This document shows, one piece after another, positions 21,388 through 27,504 of a stretch of 64,000 nt of DNA (positions within the stretch are counted from its first letter, which is position 1; every line of letters starts with the position of its first letter). The stretch comes from a virus: IMG/VR virus record IMGVR_UViG_3300018080_000129, positions 1-64,000 of that record; one strand, given 5' to 3'. The notes below the pieces were generated by a model. It was not told where the DNA came from. It did not search any database and saw only the letters and a program-made list of their open reading frames with translations. Both the position numbers and the translations under genes were made by a program.

Positions 21388-21732
21388 TCAAAGAACACTG
21401 AAAAGCAATGCCATCTCAGCCATCAACCGTTTCTCGCTCTTCTCTTCAAGACCTTTCAGAAACCTATCCAGAGCATCGGCGTCATGCTCTTCCGTCCTGA
21501 TGGTCTTACAGGGCAGGTCAATGACAAAAGCATTGAACCTGCCACGAGGAGTCTTGCCCTTTAATGCCTTTATGACGGAATCATTGCTGAAACCAAGCGG
21601 AACAGCCTTGCCGCCGATAACCGCATTGAGGTCATCTTCATAATGGCCCCAAGATGCGCCACAATGACAAGTCCTTTTCTCAAGAAGCAGCTTGAGAACA
21701 TCCTCGCATTTCGGACAAAAAATGAGCTTCAT
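21388..21732 (-). CDS. Zinc-ribbon protein (114 aa)
   Basis: Starts MKLIFCPKCEDVLKLLLEK. CPKC (6-9) and CHCG (22-25) form an N-terminal zinc ribbon. The following region (GFSNDSVIKALKGK, GRFNAFVIDLPCKTI) is alpha-beta and ends in a long charged helix. It lies between tRNA-Asn and the aberrant tRNA-Asp. Function unknown. Confidence 0.75.
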   Translation of the reverse strand: MKLIFCPKCEDVLKLLLEKRTCHCGASWGHYEDDLNAVIGGKAVPLGFSNDSVIKALKGKTPRGRFNAFVIDLPCKTIRTEEHDADALDRFLKGLEEKSEKRLMAEMALLFSVL

Positions 21733-21746
21733 TGCTCTTTCCTTTT

Positions 21747-21824
21747 TGGCGGGACTGACGAGACTCGCACTCGCTTTACTCTTCCGTGACAGGGAAGCGG
21801 CTCGACTCCTTCGCCCTCAGCCCC
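21747..21824 (-). tRNA. Aberrant tRNA-Asp (GTC), second copy
   Basis: Acceptor GGGGCTG/CAGTCCC, anticodon stem CTTCC/GGAAG with loop CTGTCAC, discriminator G, CCA encoded. Departures: A instead of U at position 8, an extended D-loop, and T-loop TGCGAGT with G55 instead of T. It may be a decaying or specialised copy; a normal tRNA-Asp is at 10742-10815. Confidence 0.7.
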
Positions 21825-21836
21825 AAAAATTCGGAG

Positions 21837-21953
21837 CTACTTTATCAGCACATTGACAGAGTGCCACCCTGCCCTGTTTGCGTCAATTTCACTCCCGGTT
21901 CCCGCTTTCTGAATGGCTGGTTCATACTCGCTAAAGAACCGTTTGGTTGTCAA
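21837..21953 (-). CDS. Candidate small protein with TTG start (38 aa)
   Basis: An open frame from TTG 21953 to TAG at 21837 reads KRFFSEYEPAIQKAGTG and ends RAGWHSVNVLIK, a protein-like composition that fills the gap between tRNA-Glu and the aberrant tRNA-Asp. No clear ribosome site precedes it, and another frame also opens with an ATG, so this is tentative. Confidence 0.35.
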   Translation of the reverse strand: MTTKRFFSEYEPAIQKAGTGSEIDANRAGWHSVNVLIK

Positions 21954-21955
21954 AG

Positions 21956-22029
21956 TGACCCTGACGGGACTCGAACCCGTAATTTCTACCTTGAAAGGGT
22001 AGTGAGTTAGCCTGTTACTCTACAGGGCC
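21956..22029 (-). tRNA. tRNA-Glu (TTC)
   Basis: Acceptor GGCCCTG/CAGGGTC, anticodon stem CTACC/GGTAG with loop CTTTCAA, T-loop TTCGAGT, discriminator A, CCA not encoded. Confidence 0.93.
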
Positions 22030-22033
22030 ATAA

Positions 22034-22171
22034 TCCAGTACCGAAAATCGCAGAGAGGACTGTAACGTCGCTCTACCACTAAGCTACCGCCCATCAAAGT
22101 TGGGCGGGTTGGAATCGAACCAACGTCTACGGCTCCCAAAGCGAAGTATCTCTCCACTGGAGCGTACTGGA
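22034..22171 (-). other. tRNA halves in permuted (3'-then-5') order
   Basis: In transcription order: outer strand TCCAGTAC, then TTTGGGA and a variable region, T-stem GTTGG/CCAAC with loop TTCGATT, acceptor 3' strand CCGCCCA, the 7-base spacer ACTTTGA, acceptor 5' strand TGGGCGG, TA, D-arm GCTT..GAGC, and finally outer strand GTACTGGA. The two acceptor strands pair 7 of 7 and the outer strands 8 of 8. A complete anticodon stem cannot be drawn with confidence (only ACG/CGT pairs), so the identity is open. It could be a permuted tRNA gene or a rearranged relic. Confidence 0.6.
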
Positions 22172-22172
22172 A
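22155..22172 (-). repeat. 18-base direct repeat, copy 1
   Basis: Identical to 22242-22259. It contains the outer strand of the permuted-tRNA locus. In each copy the CCAGTAC segment has a complementary partner downstream, suggesting two similar stem structures. Confidence 0.85.
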
Positions 22173-22180
22173 ACTATAAA

Positions 22181-22260
22181 CTTCCAATACCGATAAGCGC
22201 GACAGGACTCGGTTTTCCTTAACAGGGAAGAAGTAACCCGTCACTGGAGCGTACTGGAAG
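22181..22260 (-). other. tRNA-like stem structure with GTT-type loop
   Basis: Minus strand CTTCCAGTAC (22251-22260) pairs 10 of 10 with GTATTGGAAG (22181-22190), including one G-T. Inside are TTCC-CTGTTAA-GGAA, an Asn-type anticodon arm, and CCGA..TCGG, but no TTC T-loop. It looks like a degenerate or atypical tRNA. The end of the gene at 22241-22456 overlaps it. Confidence 0.45.
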
Positions 22261-22456
22261 TTTTTTGAGAAAGAACGTTTTCTGCTTCGGTCTCATACAC
22301 AATGCTGCCACCACTGGCCTCAATGGTCTCTCGTCTGACCATGTATTCAGCAATCATCAGATGGCTATTGTCTGCGTCCACCTGAATCACCAAAGCTTTC
22401 TTGCCCGTGGTCTCCGTGTATTTCTCGGCTATTGCCTTTGCTTCCTCGAACTTCAT
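22241..22456 (-). CDS. Unknown protein (71 aa)
   Basis: Starts MKFEEAKAIAEKYTETTG. It is alpha-beta with strands ALVIQVDAD and SIVYETEAE. Its 3' end covers the second 18-base repeat, so the last residues (SQKTSSTLQ) may be recent additions. Family not recognised. Confidence 0.6.
   Translation of the reverse strand: MKFEEAKAIAEKYTETTGKKALVIQVDADNSHLMIAEYMVRRETIEASGGSIVYETEAENVLSQKTSSTLQ
22242..22259 (-). repeat. 18-base direct repeat, copy 2
   Basis: Same 18 bases as 22155-22172. The copy spacing is 87 bases. Recombination between the copies would delete or duplicate the tRNA-like segment between them. Confidence 0.85.
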
Positions 22457-22691
22457 TGCGAATCTTTTCCTCTCTTACTGTATTGAATAGCGGGCTGCTA
22501 CATCCAGCCCCAAACGCGGGAGATGACCACGAATTCGGGTCTTTGATTATCTCCTCATACTTGCTACAAAGCTTTTCCTTTGTCAAAAATCTGCACTGCT
22601 TCTTTTCTACATCCCATTCGCCATAAGGACAGGCGCGTACTGTGCAGCAATAACCGCACTGAACACAGGGATATTTCTCGGCATACTCCAT
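22365..22691 (-). CDS. Cys-rich metal-binding protein (108 aa)
   Basis: ATG 22691 (MEYAEKYPCVQCGYCCTV); the longer frame enters tRNA-Trp. CVQCGYCC, then ACPYGEW, KKQCRFL, KLCSKY and GAGCSSPLFN match a Cys-rich phage/bacterial family with a probable metal site. The expected C-terminus is near LFNTVRE, but the frame continues 31 residues and overlaps the next gene by 92 bases with unnatural sequence, so a stop codon may have been lost. Confidence 0.7.
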   Translation of the reverse strand: MEYAEKYPCVQCGYCCTVRACPYGEWDVEKKQCRFLTKEKLCSKYEEIIKDPNSWSSPAFGAGCSSPLFNTVREEKIRNEVRGSKGNSREIHGDHGQESFGDSGGRRQ

Positions 22692-22711
22692 ATCATAATC
22701 TCCGGCATCGT

Positions 22712-22786
22712 TGGCAGGAGAGCCGGGACTCGAACCCGAATCCAAGGATTTGGAATCCTTGATGCTACCAATTACACCACTCTCCT
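22712..22786 (-). tRNA. tRNA-Trp (CCA)
   Basis: Acceptor AGGAGAG/CTCTCCT, anticodon stem AAGGA/TCCTT with loop TTCCAAA, T-loop TTCGAGT, discriminator G, CCA encoded. First tRNA of the array in transcription order. Confidence 0.96.
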
Positions 22787-22832
22787 ACATCTTCTACTTC
22801 GTCAAAACGCCAGAAATTCAATGAACAAAATC

Positions 22833-22864
22833 CAAAAAAAAGACCCGAATTTCTTCGGGTCTTC
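22833..22864 (-). terminator. Intrinsic terminator
   Basis: Minus strand hairpin AGACCCGAA..TTCGGGTCT followed by a run of eight T. It ends the mini-unit at 22894-23079 and separates the tail-fibre operons from the tRNA array. Confidence 0.92.
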
Positions 22865-22893
22865 TTCAGGCTTCACTTTGTTTGATTGATGTG

Positions 22894-23013
22894 TTACCTG
22901 AAGAAAACCCGCTGACTATCTCCGACTTGATTGGGATACAACGGGAGCAGTGATGGGAAGTGGCGTTCCCACCCGCATCTCGTTGTTTTACCTGCAATCA
23001 TCATCGAAGACAT
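22894..23013 (-). CDS. 39-residue protein in its own transcription unit
   Basis: ATG 23011-23013 lies seven bases after TCTGGAG and the frame closes with TAA. The product starts MSSMMIAGKTTRCGWERHF and ends QRVFFR; it is basic, with no transmembrane segment. It sits between a consensus promoter (23051-23079) and a strong terminator (22833-22864) with nothing else, so the unit exists to make this peptide, or the RNA itself. Unknown function. Confidence 0.6.
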   Translation of the reverse strand: MSSMMIAGKTTRCGWERHFPSLLPLYPNQVGDSQRVFFR

Positions 23014-23050
23014 CACGGTTTCTCCAGATAACGTTTCAACTCTCTGCCCT

Positions 23051-23079
23051 ATTATACGGCAATTTCACAAAAAGTTCAA
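23051..23079 (-). promoter_or_regulatory. Consensus sigma-70-like promoter
   Basis: TTGAAC, 17 bases, TATAAT on the minus strand, followed by AGGGCAGAGA. It is the best promoter match in the window apart from 43453-43481 and drives the 39-codon mini-unit. Confidence 0.85.
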
Positions 23080-23107
23080 GGAAAATCTTTGAGATTTTGA
23101 ACTTTTT

Positions 23108-23323
23108 TTACGGCTTACCTACATTGTCGCCCCAATACTGAGGCTTATCACTTGCAGCCTCGACAACGCCACGACGAGTCTTCGTGGGATTCACACCCGA
23201 ACCTGTGGGGTTGCCAACCTTTCTTGTCGTAGCATCTGTCCGCACAGGAATGCAGCTATGGGCGTAGAAAGCCTCCACGTCCTCAATCTGCTTGTCCGTG
23301 CTGTTCGCTCTGTACGTAGGCAT
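23108..23323 (-). CDS. Unknown small protein (71 aa)
   Basis: Starts MPTYRANSTDKQIEDVEAF. It contains AFYAHSCIPVRTDATTRKVG, then a Gly/Pro-rich tail. It ends just before the promoter of the mini-unit. Likely a small virion or tail-associated protein by position; no family recognised. Confidence 0.65.
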   Translation of the reverse strand: MPTYRANSTDKQIEDVEAFYAHSCIPVRTDATTRKVGNPTGSGVNPTKTRRGVVEAASDKPQYWGDNVGKP

Positions 23324-23338
23324 TTTCTTTCTCCTTAT

Positions 23339-23557
23339 TTATTGACCGTCAAAAGCATCCGGTGGCTTGACCACGTTTGCTACGCCAATGACATTATTTG
23401 GCTGCTCATACTGAAGCTTCGGAGTACGGTCTCCGACAGCATTTCTGAGCGTAGTTCTGCCCGTGGGAATTGCCACCGTATTTTCCTTGAAGAAGGCAAG
23501 CTCGGCATCCCGTCCGAGATTGCCCTGACCCTGCTGGTATTTCCTTGTGTAGGCCAT
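23339..23557 (-). CDS. Small paralogue of the protein at 51751-52002
   Basis: ATG 23557 follows AAAGGTG. The N-terminus MAYTRKYQQ and the segment DAELAFFKENTVAIP closely match MAYSRRYQQ and DELAFFKNNAVALP of the head-region gene at 51751-52002, although the two lie 28 kb apart. The rest is Pro/Asn-rich and probably extended. A small structural protein is likely (inference). Confidence 0.7.
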   Translation of the reverse strand: MAYTRKYQQGQGNLGRDAELAFFKENTVAIPTGRTTLRNAVGDRTPKLQYEQPNNVIGVANVVKPPDAFDGQ

Positions 23558-23573
23558 TTTTGGCACCTTTCAC

Positions 23574-23604
23574 CCTATAACAGGAATATCAAAAAATTGT
23601 TCAA
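23574..23604 (-). promoter_or_regulatory. Phage-type promoter
   Basis: TTGAAC, then AATTTTTTGATATT, then TATAGG (19-base spacing). The -35 box overlaps the end of the upstream gene at 23601. It would serve the two small genes downstream. Confidence 0.6.
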
Positions 23605-24434
23605 AGTAGACCCTTCTCGAAACAGGAATCAACATTGACATTGAATTTGCTGTGCTCCTTATCCCTCAACTCGACCTCTGTGTAAAAATCCTCAGCTTCC
23701 GGCGTTTCCTTGTATCCCTTGCCCCCACACTTCTTCCCTGCGTTCTTACCTGTCGTGAACTCAATGACGTTGTTCCCCTCATAACCATGCAGAACGCTGT
23801 CCTGATTGTATTTTTTCCCCATCTCTGCCAGCTTCTTGTGCATGTCCTTTCTTTGGTTCTTCTTGTAGCGAACCATGAATCCCTTTTGAGACTTTTTCAT
23901 CTTCTTGGGAAGCTCAAGGTCGTCATGGACAACTAAAAAGCTCGGCTCTTTTCCTCCATAATGGCCGACTACCTGAGTATAAGGCACTCCAAGGGATTCC
24001 AGTTCATCCTGCAACTGTTCATGTCGCTTGTGAAAGAACTCGTCATCCGGCTCCTTCTCCGCTTCTTCAGGGTTGTTCGGATTTCTACCAGCCGAGATGA
24101 CCGTGTATTGGCCTTTCTTCAGAGTATCCTGCAACTCCTGCTTGGTCATCCGAACGTGATTCTTGTATTCCTTCTTTTTCGGAGCTTCTTCAAGCTTCTT
24201 TTTCTTGACCTTCTCTTTAAGCTTTTGCTTGACTGTATGCTTGATGTGCTCCTTGACGACTTCTGCATGTTCTTCAGGAGTGTCAGGATGAATCGTATGA
24301 CGCTTTGGATTTGCCGCTGGATGCTCTTGCTTGTACTGTTTCCACTCCGTCAGACTCATCTCGAAAGCAAGAATTTCCGAGAATGCCACGCGCATGGCGA
24401 TGCGGCGAATATCGGATTTTGCGTATCGAGACAC
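23601..24434 (-). CDS. Unknown charged protein (277 aa)
   Basis: Starts MSRYAKSDIRRIAMRVAF. A short motif, EWKQYKQEHP, is shared with the protein at 52656-53738 (EWKKYKKEHP). Residues about 35-105 are a Lys/Glu-rich linker. The C-terminal domain (YTVISAGRNP, GVPYTQVVGHYGG, PSFLVVHDD) recalls DUF3293-like proteins. It carries the RIA.RVA-type helix seen at many virion-gene N-termini. Possible virion component; role unknown. Confidence 0.65.
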   Translation of the reverse strand: MSRYAKSDIRRIAMRVAFSEILAFEMSLTEWKQYKQEHPAANPKRHTIHPDTPEEHAEVVKEHIKHTVKQKLKEKVKKKKLEEAPKKKEYKNHVRMTKQELQDTLKKGQYTVISAGRNPNNPEEAEKEPDDEFFHKRHEQLQDELESLGVPYTQVVGHYGGKEPSFLVVHDDLELPKKMKKSQKGFMVRYKKNQRKDMHKKLAEMGKKYNQDSVLHGYEGNNVIEFTTGKNAGKKCGGKGYKETPEAEDFYTEVELRDKEHSKFNVNVDSCFEKGLL

Positions 24435-24446
24435 ATCATTCCCTTT

Positions 24447-25202
24447 CTACAGTCTCAGCGTATAACCCTTAACAAAAATCGAGCATCGACAATCTGAATC
24501 GCCCGTATAATAATAGACACGCATGGTGCTGTCATAAAACATTCCAATGTCCGCTTCATTCGTTTGTCGGAACCTATACCACCATGAACCAGCATAAAGA
24601 CCAGCCCTTGTGTAATGATATGTACTGCCGCTCAACCCTTCAAGATAGACTGCACTGTTACCGAAATCATTGTTCCAATTCGACATGAACAAAAGCCGAG
24701 CAGACTGACCATACGTATCAGGAACATAGTTGCTTATATCAATCTGAGTTCGACTTGTACTCCCGCCGCCAGAAAGAACCGTTTGAGGGCCGGGATAAAA
24801 CACTCGACAATTATACTGCTTGAAGTTCAAAAAATCAGCCGTAAAATAACGCAGCACACTTACAAGCCGCTTTTTCGTATATCCTGAAGGCATCGTGGGA
24901 GCAGTATCACTCAAAGAGAAAAGTCCAGCAACCGTTCCACTCGTTGGGTTCAGAATCAAGAATAAGTAATACCAAGTATCATTGCTGACTGAACCTGTAT
25001 CCAATCCGTTTGCGCCATTGCCTGAAATGTCCACATCAATGTTCGATGTGACTTCCATCAAAGCTTCGCCGTCATCCGTTCCCACAATACCTTCCGTGAT
25101 TCGAACAACATCCGTACTCAGATATTCTATACCAAGACGGTCTAACTTCCTCTTGGTGAGAAGCTGCTTGATGCGTTTAATGTCAACGGCTAACTCTGCC
25201 AT
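24447..25202 (-). CDS. Tail-fibre paralogue 1 (251 aa)
   Basis: Starts MAELAVDIKRIKQLLTKR (N-terminal coiled helix), then the shared core: GIVGTDDGEALMEVTS, GLDTGSVSNDTWYYLFL, AGLFS..PTMPSGYTKKRLV, and a variable C-terminal beta region ending in a YYYTG..I.G..LRL strand. The ATG overlaps the stop of the preceding paralogue (TAATG). These look like short trimeric receptor-binding or collar proteins derived from the C-terminal domain of the 27505-30237 fibre. Confidence 0.8.
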   Translation of the reverse strand: MAELAVDIKRIKQLLTKRKLDRLGIEYLSTDVVRITEGIVGTDDGEALMEVTSNIDVDISGNGANGLDTGSVSNDTWYYLFLILNPTSGTVAGLFSLSDTAPTMPSGYTKKRLVSVLRYFTADFLNFKQYNCRVFYPGPQTVLSGGGSTSRTQIDISNYVPDTYGQSARLLFMSNWNNDFGNSAVYLEGLSGSTYHYTRAGLYAGSWWYRFRQTNEADIGMFYDSTMRVYYYTGDSDCRCSIFVKGYTLRL

Positions 25203-25954
25203 TATAACCTCAATCGAAAAGCCTGAATCAGAGCATCACAATCCACTTCTGAATCAGACACGTAGTAATAAATCCGTGCTGTCGAATAGTAATTTGGCAT
25301 CCATGCGCTTTGAGTACCACGTTCCATGAAAGACATTGGAGTTGCTACGTTGTCATAAGAAGCATACATCAGCATGTAACCGCTTCCACTTTCACACTCA
25401 ATTTGCGCATTGCCTGTTCCATGAAAGCTTGATGAAGTAGCATTGGCAAAAACCTGAAAAGCTTCAGCATGTTCATCAGGAACATAATTCGAACAACTGA
25501 TTTGAACACGGCTTGTTGAACTTCCATTACTCAAAACGCCAATATAGCCAGCATAATGGATTTCTTCATTCCATTGCGTAAAAGCAAGCAAAGCCGTTGT
25601 TCTTCTTGTTGCGCCTATCCATCTTTTCTTCGTATAACCAGAAGGCATTGTTGGGCTGCTTTGACTCGTCGAAAGCAATCCTGCAACCGTATTAGTAGTC
25701 GGGTTGAAAATCAGAAACAGATAATACCAAGTATTGTCCGCTGGAGAACCTGTGTCCAATCCGTTTGCGCCTGAAGAAGTGATGTCTACATTCAAAGTAG
25801 ACGTAACTTCCATCACTACATCGCCCTCGTCGGAACCCACAATGCCTGAATAGATGCTGACAACACTTCCATCCGTGCTTTTGACACGAAGGCTGTTGAC
25901 TTTCTCCAGCAAAGCAGACTGAATTCGTTCTGTAAGTACGACTGTCTCAGCCAT
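25202..25954 (-). CDS. Tail-fibre paralogue 2 (250 aa)
   Basis: Same architecture as its neighbours: GIVGSDEGDVVMEVTS, GLDTGSPADNTWYYLFL, PTMPSGYTKKRW, and a diverged distal half (SSSFHGTGNAQIECESGSGY) ending ALIQAFRLRL. Coupled to both neighbours by one-base or TAATG overlaps. The conserved proximal and variable distal halves fit an adaptor-plus-receptor-binding design (inference). Confidence 0.8.
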   Translation of the reverse strand: MAETVVLTERIQSALLEKVNSLRVKSTDGSVVSIYSGIVGSDEGDVVMEVTSTLNVDITSSGANGLDTGSPADNTWYYLFLIFNPTTNTVAGLLSTSQSSPTMPSGYTKKRWIGATRRTTALLAFTQWNEEIHYAGYIGVLSNGSSTSRVQISCSNYVPDEHAEAFQVFANATSSSFHGTGNAQIECESGSGYMLMYASYDNVATPMSFMERGTQSAWMPNYYSTARIYYYVSDSEVDCDALIQAFRLRL

Positions 25955-26712
25955 TACAAACCCTTCAACTTGTATCCTGTAACGTAGATAGTGCTATCTG
26001 CACCACTGCCGCTATGATAGTAATAAAGCCGTGTTGGACTCGTATAATACATTGGCAATTCAAAATGACACTCTTGACGATACAGATAAACCGTAGTGGC
26101 TGTTTCGTCATTGCCCATATAAGCCCACTGATTGGTAGTTCCACTCAGTCCTTCAACATAACCTGTTCGACTCGCTTCAATATCTGAACCAGTAGATTCC
26201 AGCCGCCATCGAATGTCCGCACTGAAAGCTTCATCGGGAACATAATTACTCAGATTGATTTGTGTTCTTGATGTTGCACTTCCTGCTGAAAGAACCGTGT
26301 AATTTTGAGCAATATTCACATAGTTATTGTACTGCCGAAAGTATGGAAAAGCAGCAGTGTAATAGCGCAACTTGCTCACTGCTCGTTTCTTGACATATCC
26401 ACTCGGCATTGTTGGATTCGAAGCACTGAGCGAAAACAATCCTGCAACTGTTGTGTAGTTGCTGATGACGTAAAGATAGTACCAAGTGTCGTTGCTTACT
26501 GAACCTGTATCCAGACCATTCAAGCCTGAGTTTGTAATATCAACGGTTATTGTTGAAGGAATCTCCATGATTTCATCGCCGTCGTCAGAACCAACAACAC
26601 CATCACGGAGATAGACAACGCTGGTTCCGTTGCAATCGGCACGAAAACTCTGGAGCATTGTTTTGGTCAACAACGGGTCAATGCGTCCAGCTTTGATTTC
26701 GGTTTCAGGCAT
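25954..26712 (-). CDS. Tail-fibre paralogue 3 (252 aa)
   Basis: Starts MPETEIKAGRIDPLLTKT. Core motifs GVVGSDDGDEIMEIPS, GLDTGSVSNDTWYYLYV and PTMPSGYVKKRAV are kept, and the distal half is again unique (GYVEGLSGTTNQWAYMG). It ends in STIYVTGYKLKGL. Part of the four-gene tandem array. Confidence 0.8.
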   Translation of the reverse strand: MPETEIKAGRIDPLLTKTMLQSFRADCNGTSVVYLRDGVVGSDDGDEIMEIPSTITVDITNSGLNGLDTGSVSNDTWYYLYVISNYTTVAGLFSLSASNPTMPSGYVKKRAVSKLRYYTAAFPYFRQYNNYVNIAQNYTVLSAGSATSRTQINLSNYVPDEAFSADIRWRLESTGSDIEASRTGYVEGLSGTTNQWAYMGNDETATTVYLYRQECHFELPMYYTSPTRLYYYHSGSGADSTIYVTGYKLKGL

Positions 26713-26723
26713 TTATAATCTCT

Positions 26724-27479
26724 TTACAAATTCAAACAAAAACCGTTCACACCAATATAACAAGATTGACCACTAAATTCGACACTGTAATAGAAACGAA
26801 TTGGCGAAACTGTGAAAATAGGCGCACTAAATTGCATTGCCGAATCTGCTATGTATGATGCAGTATAATGCGAACTCATCGCTGTCCAGAGATTTGTTCC
26901 ATCTGTGGAAAAAAGTACATTGCCACGCCCACCTATATTACTCTGAGGAATATCAATAAGGTTGACAGAACCAAAATCTGCAATAGGAGGTACGTAATTC
27001 GAAAAATCCACAGAAGCATAAGAAGTAGACGTTCCATTCGACAGAACAAGTTTGCGTAGCAAGTAGGAATAATCGTTATTGATTTGTTTGAAAGAATAAA
27101 AATCACTACTACCATCATTTCTTACTGCGCCCACAAGACGCTTCTTTGTGTAACCTGAAGGCATTGTAGGACTGCTACTGGAAGTCGAAAACAATCCTGC
27201 TGTAGTTCCAGTCGTAGGATTGAAAATTAGATAGATGTAATACCACGTATTGGCAGCTTCACTTCCAGTATCCAGACCATTTGCTCCGCTTGCTGTAATA
27301 TCTACCGTAATGGGCGACGAAACTTCCATCAGTCTGGAGCCATCATCGGCACCTGCAATGCCGCTATTGATGTCCACCTGATAAGTCGGATTGCTTGCGT
27401 TGCTTTGGATTTCCAGATACTCCAAGTGCCTCTTTATCGCCAGCGTGGTAAGCTGAGTCGCATTTAGCGTCGTGACCAT
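26724..27479 (-). CDS. Tail-fibre paralogue 4 (251 aa)
   Basis: Starts MVTTLNATQLTTLAIKRHL. The segment QSNASNPTYQVDINSGI is closer to the parental fibre C-terminus (NQTNPTYQVDIKKGL) than the other paralogues are, suggesting it is the nearest duplicate. Core motifs GLDTGSEAANTWYYIYL and PTMPSGYTKKRLVG are present. First gene of the array after the large fibre. Confidence 0.8.
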   Translation of the reverse strand: MVTTLNATQLTTLAIKRHLEYLEIQSNASNPTYQVDINSGIAGADDGSRLMEVSSPITVDITASGANGLDTGSEAANTWYYIYLIFNPTTGTTAGLFSTSSSSPTMPSGYTKKRLVGAVRNDGSSDFYSFKQINNDYSYLLRKLVLSNGTSTSYASVDFSNYVPPIADFGSVNLIDIPQSNIGGRGNVLFSTDGTNLWTAMSSHYTASYIADSAMQFSAPIFTVSPIRFYYSVEFSGQSCYIGVNGFCLNL

Positions 27480-27504
27480 TTCATCTATCTCCTTGTTCGA
27501 GACC

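Noticed and set aside
22034-22260. tmRNA or Sec-tRNA
   Set aside because: No Ala-type acceptor with G-U pair, no tag ORF and no TCA anticodon are found.
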